64,000 nt of DNA from Cercis canadensis (Eukaryota; Streptophyta; Magnoliopsida; Fabales; Fabaceae), in assembly GCA_003255065.1 (NCBI GenBank), contig QAOA01006931.1, positions 2,375,542-2,439,541 of the forward strand, in the 5' to 3' direction. Shown here piece by piece: positions 48,778 to 59,678 of the stretch. The notes under the pieces were generated by a model. The model saw nothing but the letters and a program-made list of their open reading frames with translations. It was not told the origin of the DNA and searched no databases. The translations under genes were made by a program, and so were the position numbers. Each line of letters opens with the position of its first letter. Position 1 is the stretch's first letter.

Positions 48778-49142
48778 TGACGATGCCTGAGCTTGAGGTC
48801 GGGCACAACCACCGAGGTCGGGTTGAGGTCGGGGGCGATATCGCTTCTGCCTGTCGGGCGACCGGGTTGCCTGAAAACAAAAGCTACCGGGCCGGGTTAA
48901 GTTTACCGGGCTCCGAAGATTAAGTCAGATCGGTTTCGTACGAGAGGTTGGATCATAACTGTCAGTAAATGGGATTTTTTCCGTCCCCTCCTTGTGTTGG
49001 GTCAGGGACTATTTATAATGGATGGAAAGCATGTGCTGGCGGGTCAGGCGAAAAGCGAGACCCGTTTCGCTCTTTGGGCCTTTCGGGTTACAACCTTATT
49101 TGGGTTCTACAGCACGTGGGCCTATTTTTTAGGGCCACCACA
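48778..49142 (-). repeat. 3' LTR of the gypsy element
   Basis: 365 bp with TG..CA ends, almost identical to 57765-58128. It is the 3' LTR because the element is transcribed from right to left. Confidence 0.95.
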
Positions 49143-49157
49143 CTTGCCCCAAAAAAG
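49143..49157 (-). other. Polypurine tract
   Basis: On the element's sense strand CTTTTTTGGGGCAAG directly precedes the 3' LTR, the place and G-rich composition expected for plus-strand DNA priming in Tat-type elements. Confidence 0.6.
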
Positions 49158-49590
49158 GAAGTCCGAGACTCTTATGTTCTCGGATTTGAAAAAGAAAAAA
49201 TGGCGCCAAACTGAAATATTTCATTTTAAGTGATTGGTTACCTTGGTGCCATCTGGCAAGGCAGGGATGGGACGGTAGGTAATTACTTCAGAGGCTGCAG
49301 GGTGTGGGTCTCGAGGTGAGTAATGACGATACAGGAGGCGGCGCTGCCGTTTTGCGGGCTACGATGCGTCGTTATACCCGACCGTTGGATGAAATTAATC
49401 TGATCCGTTAGATGGAGAAAGTAGAATGGTATAAATATGGTTGGCTTATGTGTTGTTGCATTTTTCGCGAACAAGTTACAGAAGCTGTGCTGAGCAGAAA
49501 GAACGATCGCATTCTCGCCAACGCTCTTTCGAGGAGTCTATTTCTCTCGAGCTTGCTATATCACAGGTAGCGTTACCTCTTCTTCTTGAG

Positions 49591-50388
49591 ATGACTTCTT
49601 CTGGTGAGATGTCCGCTTCTTCTTCTGGTTCTTTGAGCGAGGGACTCCCTGAGAGGGTCTCTGTTCCGTTATTTGTTCACCAACGGGTTAGGGAGGTTAA
49701 ACCGTCGATTAGGGCTAAGCATACCAAAGCTTTATGGGATAGCCATGTAAATATAAACACAGACTACCATGATTTCGACCTAAAGCCCTGCCCGAGGAAC
49801 GCTCCTGTTTGTGAGAATTGTCCGAGAGACGATTTTTTTACCTTTAACGCCGCCTTTCTCGACCGAGCTGGGGCTGAGCTTCCACTCACGGACTTCGAAA
49901 TGGAGTTCCTACGAGTTGTGAATGCGGCCCCTACTCAGATCCATACAAACGGGTGGGGTTTCCTTAGGGCCTTTCAAGCCATGTGTAACATTTTGTTTGT
50001 AGATGTCCGGGTCGACGTGTTTTTTCATTTTTTCACTTTAAAACACATCAGGGAGACCGATCAAGAGTATGTTTACATGGCGAGCCGGCCTCGACTGTCG
50101 CTAATGAAGGCAGTCGAGGATTCGGCTAAAGGGTGGAAAGACCAATTTTTCCGGGTAACCATACCGACCTGGGATGGGATCCCCAGGCCGGACAAGGCAT
50201 TCTTCCTCTACGAGGATGGAACTCCCCGATTCCCTTTGCGCTGGAATCAGTATCTTAACAAGCAACATGCTCGGGCTATGGGCGAGTATGACAGGGAGGC
50301 TCGTCGGATCATTGGGATCATAGCCGAGTACACATGCGAAAAGTCAAACCTCGTTCAGCTGAGGGCGAGAGATTTGATTGGTCGGTAA
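49591..50388 (+). CDS. Antisense extra ORF, N-terminal part (gypsy-type transposon domain)
   Basis: Lies on the strand opposite to gag-pol, between pol and the 3' LTR. The first ATG of this open frame is 49591, giving 265 residues. Residues about 75-215 (FFTFNAAFLDRAG, PLTDFEMEFLRVVNAAPTQIHTNGWGFLRAF..) resemble the plant 'putative gypsy type transposon' domain found in antisense ORFs of Tat-lineage elements. The function of that domain is not known. The frame closes at 50388 and resumes in another frame at 50430-51572, most simply by an intron of roughly 80-110 bases (donor near 50383-50386, acceptor near 50467-50485). Promoter and expression are not evident from sequence. Confidence 0.7.
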   Translation: MTSSGEMSASSSGSLSEGLPERVSVPLFVHQRVREVKPSIRAKHTKALWDSHVNINTDYHDFDLKPCPRNAPVCENCPRDDFFTFNAAFLDRAGAELPLTDFEMEFLRVVNAAPTQIHTNGWGFLRAFQAMCNILFVDVRVDVFFHFFTLKHIRETDQEYVYMASRPRLSLMKAVEDSAKGWKDQFFRVTIPTWDGIPRPDKAFFLYEDGTPRFPLRWNQYLNKQHARAMGEYDREARRIIGIIAEYTCEKSNLVQLRARDLIGR

Positions 50389-50429
50389 ATAGCTTTATTG
50401 TTTTATGTTGGTTGTCTGTTGTATAAAAA

Positions 50430-51572
50430 ATGATTGACCAAAAAATGTTTGTTTGTGACTGTCTCTCAGAGGAGAAGGTCAGTAAAGCGGAGATGGTGCG
50501 ACTCTCAAAACTCGCCAAGTACCGGACCCGAGAGCAACCTGAAGCATCGGCGGCGACTTCCGAACAGCGAACGGAGCAGGTTGAAGACCCGGCAATGGTC
50601 ACTGTAGCTGAACCAGTGACAATTGTCGCAGTTGAGCACCCTGGGGCAACTGAGCACACCGGGGAAGGGGAAAAGGCTGATGAGCAAGAAGCTGTGCCTG
50701 AGGGGAATAGGGAAAAACGCCCTATTCCTTCTGACCGCCCAACCGACCTACAGGAGAAGGGAAAAGGGACCAAGAAACATAAGGCCCATCGTGAGCATAG
50801 CAGGCACGAGGGTTCCTCTCACCGGGCTGCATGCGGGACCACAGCTGAGGTCAGGGGTCTCAAACTCTTCTCTGCTGATTTGGCGACTGGAGACCCCAAC
50901 CACGCCAGTTGCTCATATTGGAATACCCGGCTTCCTCTCCAGGAAAGGGTGGATTCCATCCTGACAAAGGTGGATACCGACCGACTAGCGAAAGCGCCGG
51001 TGGACATGCTGTTGTCATACATGCTGTCGACTGCTGCCAGGGAGCTAGCTATCGTCCGAAGCTTGCAGAAGAGGATGGGCAGTCAGGATGTGGCAAAGAG
51101 GGCGCAAGAGGCGGAGGCGGAGGCCAGGTTGCAAGCTCGGGAGGCGCAGAAATCACTTGAGGAGGCCAGGGCTGAAGCGAAACAACTTCGTGATGAGCGG
51201 GAGTTGATTCTGGCCGCAAAAGATGAAGCCGAAGCTGAGGCTCGAAAACTTCGTGGCGATGTAAAGGAGCTCGAGATTCGCCATGAAGTGGGCACGAAGG
51301 TGCTGGAGGAGGCTCATGCCCGGGCCTGCGAAGTTCGCGATACTCTACAGGAAGTGCGAGTGCAGATGCGCCGGCGGGTTGAGAGAGCTCGCGAGTCAAA
51401 GAGCAGGATGAGAAAAAGAGCTGAGGAGAAATTGGAAAGGAACTTTGCTCTTGCCCTGGAGCAAGGTTTCTTTAACGCTATAGAGCAAGCTCGGCTGCAG
51501 TTCCCCAACCTCCGGACTGAAGAGATGGACTGCTTTAAAATTGTGCCGGGGGGGGGGGCAACTAGTGCATGA
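50430..51572 (+). CDS. Antisense extra ORF, C-terminal coiled-coil part
   Basis: Probably the second exon of the antisense gene beginning at 49591. Real coding likely begins near SKAEMVRLSKLAKYR, not at the ATG 50430. The body has an acidic, low-complexity region, then a long Glu/Ala/Arg-rich coiled coil (about residues 220-340, heptad-like RAQEAEAEARLQ..). An 11-base G run at 51548-51558 shifts the frame, and the protein ends soon after. In the neighbouring frame an acidic C-terminus follows, to a stop near 51710, suggesting a recent one-base slip in the homopolymer. The role of such antisense proteins in Tat elements is unknown. Confidence 0.6.
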   Translation: MIDQKMFVCDCLSEEKVSKAEMVRLSKLAKYRTREQPEASAATSEQRTEQVEDPAMVTVAEPVTIVAVEHPGATEHTGEGEKADEQEAVPEGNREKRPIPSDRPTDLQEKGKGTKKHKAHREHSRHEGSSHRAACGTTAEVRGLKLFSADLATGDPNHASCSYWNTRLPLQERVDSILTKVDTDRLAKAPVDMLLSYMLSTAARELAIVRSLQKRMGSQDVAKRAQEAEAEARLQAREAQKSLEEARAEAKQLRDERELILAAKDEAEAEARKLRGDVKELEIRHEVGTKVLEEAHARACEVRDTLQEVRVQMRRRVERARESKSRMRKRAEEKLERNFALALEQGFFNAIEQARLQFPNLRTEEMDCFKIVPGGGATSA

Positions 51573-51996
51573 TGATGACAGCAGCGAGACCCCGGCGGGC
51601 GTGAATGAGGATGCAGAGGTCCGGGTGTCTGACTCCGAGGGGGACTACGACTCGGCGACGGAAGAAGAAATGTATGGTCCCCCTGCTGTGGGGAGTCCCC
51701 CTGTAGAATAGGATAGATCCTCCCTGTAACAGACTTATGTAAAAGATGTAAATTTTGCCAATATATACAAAGTGATTTTTGCGTGGATACAACAATGGTT
51801 TTTAATGTTTTAGATCGGGTTTAGATTAATAACTGTGTTATAAGAAAATAAGAATCTGCGGATGCTAAGTGGAGAAACCATGTTGTTTCAGTGTGTGATT
51901 GGCGCATGCTTGGGGGTTTTGCGGAGCAATTTAAGTCGGCCCCCCGTTTTATTTTTGTTTGCAAGAGAGTCGGGCAACAGTACTTCGTAATCGAAT

Positions 51997-52245
51997 AAGG
52001 TTTGCACTCGCGTGGGAGGTTACAAACGAGAAGTGAGAAAACACGGTATGAGGGACCGGTTAAGGTTTGCACTCGCGATGGAGGTTGCAAACAAAACAAG
52101 CTCGGCATGTGTGACCGGCTAAGGTTTGCACTTGCGATGAAGGTTGCAAACAAAGTAAAAAAGCTCGGTATGTGTGACCGGCTAAGGTTTGCACTTGCGA
52201 TGAAGGTTGCAAACAAAGTAAACAAACTCGATAAACAAAGTAAAA
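51997..52245. repeat. Four imperfect ~62-bp tandem repeats inside the element
   Basis: Units start at about 51997, 52062, 52121 and 52183 (spacing 65, 59 and 62), each opening with AAGGTTTGCACT and containing GGTTGCAAACAA. They sit between the pol stop and the antisense gene. Short tandem arrays in this place are typical of Tat-lineage elements. The spacing is not spacer-repeat alternation, so this is not a CRISPR-like array. Confidence 0.85.
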
Positions 52246-52249
52246 GACT

Positions 52250-55200
52250 CTATTGTTCATAGATTCTTAGATTAGTTACATTCCAGGTTCTGGGGATGGG
52301 AACACCATGTGTAGCTGCTAGTTTGTAAGCGCCTTTGCCAAGGACTTCCTGGATCACATATGGTCCCTCCCAATTTGGCGCCAATTTACCCTCAGTGAGG
52401 TGTCTCCGGGTAATGTCGGCTCTACGAAGAACCAGGTCGCCTTGTTGAAAAGCCCGAGGTCGGACTTTAGCATTGTAGTGCCGGGAGAGCCTTTGTTTAT
52501 AGGCCAACATGGTCACTCGTGCTTTCTCTCGATCCTCATCCAATAATTCAAGATTGGTGTTCATGGAGGCGTGGTTTTGATGGGCATCGAAGAACGCGCT
52601 CCGCCAGCTTGGTTCTCCGATTTCGACAGGTATCATAGCTTCCGCGCCATATGTGAGTTTAAAAGGAGTTTCCCGGGAAGAAGTTTGCGGGGTTGTCCGG
52701 TAGGACCACAACACCCAAGGAAGTTCCTCTATCCACCGACCCTTGGTGTGGTCTAAGCGCTTCTTCAAACCATCGAGAATGATCCGATTTGCTGCTTCCA
52801 CTTGCCCGTTTGCTTGCGGATGCTCAACCGATGTATAGTTTAACCGGATGCGTAGTTCCGCACAATATGCTCGGAACCCGGCATCTGTGAACTGGGTCCC
52901 ATTATCAGTGGTTATGGTATGCGGGATGCCGAACCTGCAAATAATAAAGGATTGGAGAAACTTTTTAGCATTTTTTGCAGTTATGGTGGCTAAAGGTTCA
53001 GCCTCAACCCATTTTGAAAAGTAATCTATAGCAACGATAAGAAATCGTTTCTGCCCAGGGGCCCTGGGGAAGGGGCCAAGCAGGTCCAAACCCCACCGGC
53101 AAAAGGGCCAGGGTTCGACCGTCGTGAAAAGGTCGGATGCGGGCGCGATGTGAATGTGGGCAAATTTTTGACACTTGTCGCATTTTTTCAGCAGATTGGT
53201 TGCGTCTGCTTTCAAGGTCGGCCAGTAGTAGCCAGATCGGAGAGCTTTGGATGCCAGAGAACGGGCACCTATATGATGTCCACATACGCCCAAGTGAATC
53301 TCACGTAAGACGTATAGTGATTGCTCGGGAGTCAAGCACTTGAGGAGTGGGGTACTGTACCCACGTTTGTATAGGGTGCCCCCTTCAAGACAATAATTAC
53401 AGGCCGTTCTTTGCAGCTTCCTTGCCTGGACCTTTTCGGACGGAAGCTCTCCAGTTTGCAGGTAGTGGATAATTGGAGTCATCCATGATGATGCGTCTAG
53501 GTCAATGCTAGCCACCACGTCGGGAGAGATACTCGGACGCAAAATTGTCTCCTGAATGACCGTTTGGTTATGGCCAGGTCGCTTACTGCTGGCTAACTTA
53601 GAGAGGATGTCGGCCCGAGTGTTTTCCATTCTTGGAACATGGTTGATTAGAAATGCTTGGAAACGAGAGATATAAGTGTTAGCAGTGGCCAAGTATCTGG
53701 TCATTAAAGGATCCTTTGCTTGGAAATTGCCCTTAATCTGACTTGTGACCAGCTGTGAGTCCGTTTGGACTTGAATAGTTTCAGCGCCCAGCTCAAGAGC
53801 TAGACGCAAACCAGCTATTAATGCCTCATATTCCGCTTGGTTGTTTGATACTGGGAAATCGAAACGTAAGGATTGCTCAAAAATGACTTCCTCTGGCCCT
53901 TCGAGGACTATGCCAGCACCTCCTCCTTTTAAATTCGAAGACCCGTCCACGGACAGTGTCCACTGAGGGGGAACTGCCCCGCCGAGGTCGCCCGTGCGGG
54001 TCATTTCGACAATAAAGTCGGCAAGGGCTTGGGCCTTGATGGCCCCCCGCGGTTCGTACTTTAACGAATGTTCCGAAAGTTCAACCGACCAACCCAACAT
54101 GCGCCCGGCAAGGTCGGGTTTTTGAAGAATCTGCCGAATGGGCTGGTTGGTCCGGACAGTGATTAAGTGATTTTGAAAGTATGGGCGCAAGCGCCTGGCG
54201 GAAAGGAGGAGAGCGTAAGCAATTTTTTCGATTTTGCGGTACTTAAGCTCGGATGCCTGGAGGGCGTGGCTAGTATAGTACACCGGGTATTGTACTTTAT
54301 CTTGCTCCCTGACGAGAGCCGAGCTTACGGCATGCTCACTGCAGGCCAGATATAGGAAAAGGGTTTCACCCTGGCGGGGTTGGGAGAGAATAGGAGGTGA
54401 GGCCAGATAGTTTTTTAAGTGATCGAACGCGTGCTGACACTCGTCGGTCCATTGGAAATTTTTAAGTTGTTTGAGAGTTTTAAAAAAAGGAAGTGCCTTG
54501 TCTGCGGATTTTGACATAAATCGGGATAGGGCTGCAACTCGCCCGGTCAGCCTTTGAACATCCCTCACTGTTTTGGGGGGTGCCATATTTATGATGGCTT
54601 GACACTTGTCGGGATTTGCTTCTATGCCCCGATGGGTTAACATGAAACCCAGAAATTTCCCGGCTCCAACCCCGAAGGCACATTTGGAAGGATTCAACTT
54701 CAGACGGTGCTTTCTGAGTTCGGCGAACGTTTCTGCTAAGTCGGCAAGGTGTTCGAGATCAGAATTAGATTTGACGAGCATATCATCGACGTAGATCTCG
54801 ACGTTTTTCCCTATCTATTTTTTGAGTATTTTGTCGACCAGCCGCTGGTAAGTGGCCCCGGCATTTTTCAGCCCAAAAGGCATCACCTTATAACAGTAGA
54901 TAGCGTGCTCGGTGATGAAGGCTGTTTTTTCCTCGTCGTCGGAGTGCATCCTGATTTGATTATATCCGGAATAGGCATCCATGAAACTCAGGAGTTTGTA
55001 TCCGGAGGCGCTATCAACTAACTTGTCGATACTTGGCAGGGGATACGGATCTTTGGGGCAGACTTTATTTAGGTCGGAGTAGTCCACGCACATACGCCAT
55101 TTCCCATTAGGTTTTTTAACCATAACCACGTTGGATAACCAGGTTGCATAGGGTATTTCTCGGATGAAGCCAGCGTGGAGCAACTTCTGGACCTCTTCAT

Positions 55201-57697
55201 CAATGGCCTTTTGTTTTTCGGGACCGACCATCCTTTTCTTCTGAGACACCGGCTTAGCGCCTACATTTATGGCGAGTTTATGCGAAATGAAGTTAGGGTC
55301 AATACCTGACATATCGGCTGGGGTCCAGGCGAATAGGTTGGCATTGGCCGTCAGAAGTTCTCTCATCAGTTCAAGTTGGTCAGGAGGCATGCCCAATCCG
55401 ATTTGGACTGTATGCTCGCTCGTCTTGCCGATTTGGAATGTTGAAAGACCACCTTCTGGCGTTGGCCTGAGCCCGGGCTTGGATTCCCTGCTGTCGAGCT
55501 CCTTCAAAGGAACTTGATGATCTGGTTTTGGTTTTTCCGGAGAATGGCATTTTGACGATTTTGAGTAATCGATGGCCAAACTAGTGTTATAGCATGTTCT
55601 GCCGAGTAACTGATCTCCTCGGGCTTGCCCGACCCTTCCAGATATAGTTGGAAATTTTAAGAGAAGGTGCTTTGTCGAGACAATAGCATCGATTTTATTA
55701 AGGAAAGGCCGTCCTAGGATAGCATTATATGCTGAGGGGCAATCGATGATTAAGAACCTGACCTTTGCGCTGGCGAGGTCGGGGTGTTCCCCTATGGTTG
55801 CTAAGAGAGTAATGGTGCCTCTCACCTTGACGTGGATTCCGGAAAAACCAACCAAGGTTCCGGGATAGTGATCAAGGTCAGAGGAAGGGATTCCTAACTG
55901 CTCGAAAGCATGGTTAAAAAGGACGTCAGCAGAACTCCCTTGGTCGATGAGAACCTTCTGAACTTCATAATTTGCCATGAAACAGGAGATTACCACTGGG
56001 TCATCATGTTCTTGGTCGATTGTGCCGTAGTCCACGTCGGAGAATGAAATAACTGCGGTATTTCGACCTTTCGAGGCTGTGTTGGCATGAAAGATCTCTT
56101 TCTTATGCCTTTCCGCGGCCCTTTTATGCCGCTTTCTTGAAGATCGGGACACGCCTCTGCCTGCGAATCCCCCCGCGATGGTGTGTATGGTTCCTGCGGC
56201 GGTTCGTCGCGGATCACCTCTTGTTGAATGTGGGCTTCGTGTAGGAGATCGGCTCTGGCGCCTCTTTGAGCTGAGGTTGGGGTGTCTCGGAGGGGACCTC
56301 CGAGCCGTGATCGCTTTGCTTGATGGCCGGGGACTCGGGAGAGGTAAGTCTGCTCTGAACTTCTGCAGGTACCCTCTTCGCAAAAGGTCTTCAATAAGGT
56401 TTCGCAGGTGTCGGCAGTCGTCAGTGTCGTGTCCCCTGCCTTGGTGGAAAGCGCAATATTTTTCTTTATCGGAGCCCACATCTCCTTTGGGCTGAGGGAG
56501 ACTCGCGAGTTTGGTTTGGCATATTTCTTCCAGAACTCGAGTCCTCGATTGATTTAAGGGAGTAAAGGCTTCAAAACGCGGTCGAAGGGGAGATCTGTCC
56601 TGACGAGCGAGTTTGCGATCGTCCGGAGGCTTTCTTTCCTTGGTTCTGCTTTTCTCCGACTGACCCAAGACCTCTTCTAAATTTATGTGTTTAGCTGTCA
56701 ACGTGAGCAGCTCGGGGAGGTTATTGGGGGGATAAAGTGTGAGGTTCTCGTGTAATCGACCTGGTCGGAGACCCGCCTGTATGGCGTGCATGGCCACGGA
56801 ATCTGTCAGGTTGCGGACTTGCAAAGAAAGCTTAGTGTAACGGTTCATGTAGTCTTTTAAAGACTCGGTTTCTTCCTGTTTTAAGGTGGCCAAAATTGCC
56901 GAGGACCGCTGATGTGTTATACTAGTAGAGAAGCGAGCCTGAAGGAGGTCGGACAGTTGATCGAAGTTCGATATGCTGTTCGACGGGAGGTTGGAGAACC
57001 ACTGGAGCGCCGCTCGGCGCAATGTAGTTGGGAAAGCGCGACACATGATTTCGTCTCAACTGCCCGCCAGCAGCATGATGGAATTGTAGTTTTCCAAATG
57101 CTCCCTGGGGTCCGTTAGACCGTCGAAGGGTTCGAGCTGGGGTTGTTTATATGTGGGTGGTATTGGGTAGTCCACTATATTTTGGGAAAAGGGGTTGCGC
57201 CCCATTCTCTTGACTTTCTCCGGCGCGAATAAAGGGGTCTGAAAGGAGCCACTACTATGAGCATGCAAGTGCGAGGAAATAGCCGGACTACCCAAATGGC
57301 TACTCGGGGTATCCGCCATAAAGCGGGACCCGCTGATCGCGGCTTCAGGAGAAGGTTGGTAAAGTGAGCGCCCTGAGGACTCAACTTGATGCGTATTAGC
57401 GGTTTTCTTAAATTCCGCCAGCTCGGCTCTGTCAGCGAGGCGTTCTGCTTTGAGGTCTTGTAGGCGGAGAGTATTCCCAACTTGCGCAGGATCTCCGAAA
57501 TGCCCAGAAGGAGTATCCCTAGGGAAGACTCCCGAGACAGACCCCAAATGGGCCTCTGGTTGGATTCTACGAGGTGACGTCCTTGTGTTCGGAGGTGGGG
57601 GAGGTGGTTCTCTAACCGGAGTGAGGACACCCTCTTTGACAGAGGGTACGATTAATGGGGTAGGTACGTCATCCATACTAAACTCAGGATCAGCCAA
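52250..57697 (-). pseudogene. gag-pol polyprotein, interrupted by two in-frame stops
   Basis: One frame of 1,816 codons runs from ATG 57697 to the stop at 52250, broken by TGA at 57058-57056 (in gag) and TAG at 54817-54815 (in reverse transcriptase). Features in order: gag with a Cys/His zinc-knuckle-like CAFHQGRGHDTDDC (about 56450); protease DQGSSAD (about 55945); reverse transcriptase from about 55190, with VDYSDLN and the YVDD active site just after the second stop; gypsy RNase H; archaeal-type RNase H (about 53962-53598) with Asp/Glu/Asp/Asp present; integrase with HHCC zinc finger (about 53296-53168) and its Asp-Asp-Glu triad. No frameshift is seen, and each break is a single codon, so loss of function is recent. 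Whether readthrough occurs is unknown. Copies elsewhere could supply the proteins. Confidence 0.92.
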
Positions 57698-57746
57698 AGA
57701 GATTTGTAGGTGTTTTTAAGGAAAAAAAAAAAAAAAGGAATTCCTT

Positions 57747-57764
57747 CCCACAGACGGCGCCAAA
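57747..57764 (-). other. Primer binding site
   Basis: Directly inside the 5' LTR the sense strand reads TTTGGCGCCGTCTGTGGG. The TGGCGCC core is the form used by many Tat/Athila-type plant gypsy elements that prime with tRNAs such as Asp or Arg; the exact tRNA was not checked. Confidence 0.6.
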
Positions 57765-58128
57765 TGACGATGCCTGAGCTTGAGGTCGGGCACAACCACC
57801 GAGGTCGGGTTGAGGTCGGGGGCGATATCGCTTCTGCCTGTCGGGCGACCGGGTTGCTGAAAACAAAAGCTACCGGGCCGGGTTAAGTTTACCGGGCTCC
57901 GAAGATTAAGTCAGATTGGTTTCGTACGAGAGGTTGGATCATAACTGTCAGTAAATGGGATTTTTTCCGTCCCCTCCTTGTGTTGGGTCAGGGACTATTT
58001 ATAATGGATGGAAAGCATGTGCTGGCGGGTCAGGCGAAAAGCGAGACCCGTTTCGCTCTTTGGGCCTTTCGGGTTACAACCTTATTTGGGTTCTACAGCA
58101 CGTGGGCCTATTTTTTAAGGCCACCACA
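57765..58128 (-). repeat. 5' LTR of the gypsy element
   Basis: 364 bp, TG..CA ends, matching 48778-49142 except two substitutions and a one-base deletion. It contains the element promoter. Confidence 0.95.
57997..58104 (-). promoter_or_regulatory. LTR promoter: TATA box and upstream G-box
   Basis: On the sense (minus) strand a TATAAAT lies at about 58003-57997, and a CACGTG palindrome (58104-58099) about 95 bp upstream. CACGTG is the site bound by bHLH and bZIP factors, so the element could respond to host stress or light regulators; this is inference. Confidence 0.5.
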
Positions 58129-58133
58129 GTCCC

Positions 58134-59678
58134 TAACTTGGCCTTCAATTGCAAAATCTCCAGAATCAGATTTCCCCACACATCTTGTGTTGCTGACATG
58201 CTGTGTGGTGAGTGCCATGATCAAGCAACATATTGAGGCATAGAAGGCCATTTATACATCGTCGTCTTCCTCCGTCTTTTCTCCAGTATATAAAGTTTGT
58301 CAATCTAAGCTAATTCATATTTTAATGCTATCAAAAACCTCAGTTGATTAATGAATGACAATTGTCTAAAATGGATCGGCCAAAAAGGATTAGAAAGCAT
58401 TCACATAGGTACTTGGAAAACGGAGTGATTGAACTCAAAGGGAAGCGAGAGGCGGCGGTCGGATGTGAGAAATGGAAGCAGATGTCGCCTAAGAAGGCAA
58501 TGGTCCTTCTTCTCCTGCGCCGTTGTCGTTGTGGAGAGGCAAATGACAAAAGCCTTAGCATTTTCTTAAAAAAGTGGCGACATGGTGGATCGACGAGTGA
58601 GAAAGGAGACAGAGAACTGATACGTTTATAAAAATTTAAAAGGAAGATGATTAAAAATAAAATATAATCCAGTGTTTGGTGTTCTGATAGGGGATAGGTT
58701 AAATCATCTAGCATTCCTACCACTTTATGGAACAATTTCACACTGTATAACAATTATTTCTTCTTCTCACCAGGTTGAAAGAACACCTTCCAGTAATACG
58801 ATCTCTTCAAACTCGATATCTAATTTGCAGCCAAAAGAAGAAGAAGCAAAGTTCATGATGTTAAAATTTCATGAGGTATATCAGATTGGTGTCCCCCATG
58901 CCTTGCATTAAGAGCGACTGCTGAACCATTGAAAATTAATTGCACTCTGCAGAATTGCATGGCACACAAGACAGAAAGTCCTTTCTTTGGAACATATATA
59001 GCATCAAATGAATATCAACAATGTTACTTTACTACATATACTTCGCAATTTTTCGTGGGGTCTGATTGAATTTGCATCATTTAAAAAATAATAATAGGTA
59101 TGTGTAATTAAAATAGAACCTATAGTACTAAGAAATGATAATAGTGATAGTGTAACATTACTAAATAAAGCATTCATTGAATAATTTTATTTCAAGTTAA
59201 TCCACTCTTCTTGATTTATTTGTAGACAATGAAAGTTCTTAAAATTTTTGAAAACTCAAAATAAAAATGAAGGATAAATAATAAAAAGGAAAAATAAACA
59301 GATAATTAATTTAAATATAATCATAAATTTACATGAAGAGTTACATGTTAAATGTTGAAAAAGTTGGTCTTATTTGCAGTTAAAACACTCTCTTAATCCC
59401 CAGTTTTATAAAAAAAAAAAAATATATATATATATATATATACTTTTTATTAAATAAATTAAACTAACTTTTTTAGATGAGATATAGAAAACCAGTTTTA
59501 CTGTACTCGTTTTTATTAGACAAAACACTTGTGTTACTTGGCTCTTCACCTCGTATAACGAATCGGGGGATAAACTCCCATGATATTTATCATTTTCCTA
59601 GTAAAACATATCTTGTATGATCTTGCACAATGATGACTACTAACAGAATTACGCCTAATCTAGGCAGCAAGGATCGTA
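58134..59678. other. Intergenic DNA right of the retrotransposon
   Basis: No recognised gene. On the minus strand a TATAAAC (about 58630-58624) precedes a CT-rich leader-like stretch (58610-58560) and an Arg-rich open frame, hinting at the first exon of a transcript that would run into the retrotransposon. On the plus strand 58362-58631 is also open. Neither shows a known domain. An AT dinucleotide repeat lies at about 59421-59441. Confidence 0.45.

Larger units (their letters stand above)
48778..58128 (-). mobile_element. Complete Ty3/gypsy LTR retrotransposon, Tat/Retand type
   Basis: A 9,351-bp element flanked by the 5-bp target duplication GTCCC (48773-48777 and 58129-58133). LTRs of 365 and 364 bp begin TG and end CA. 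Coding order on the minus strand is gag, protease, reverse transcriptase, RNase H, a second archaeal-type RNase H, and integrase, which is the gypsy order. The second RNase H, the tandem repeats between pol and the 3' LTR, and an extra gene on the opposite strand are hallmarks of the Tat lineage (Retand/Ogre relatives). Base composition is clearly more G+C-rich than its surroundings. The LTRs differ by only two substitutions and one 1-bp indel by eye, so insertion is recent. Confidence 0.95.

Noticed and set aside
48969-49233. Repeated open frame found in both LTRs (also 57955-58243)
   Set aside because: LTR sequence, on the strand opposite to transcription, with no domain; explained by the terminal repeats.
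49441-49590. Longer N-terminus for the antisense ORF from 49441
   Set aside because: That frame opens with TTG, not ATG; the first ATG is 49591.
51997-52245. CRISPR-like array of regularly spaced repeats
   Set aside because: The units are contiguous imperfect tandem repeats inside a plant retrotransposon, without unique spacers, and this is a eukaryotic nuclear sequence.
54606-57719. Several plus-strand frames over the gag-pol region
   Set aside because: Antisense shadows of gag-pol with no domain; the supported antisense gene is only at 49591-51572.
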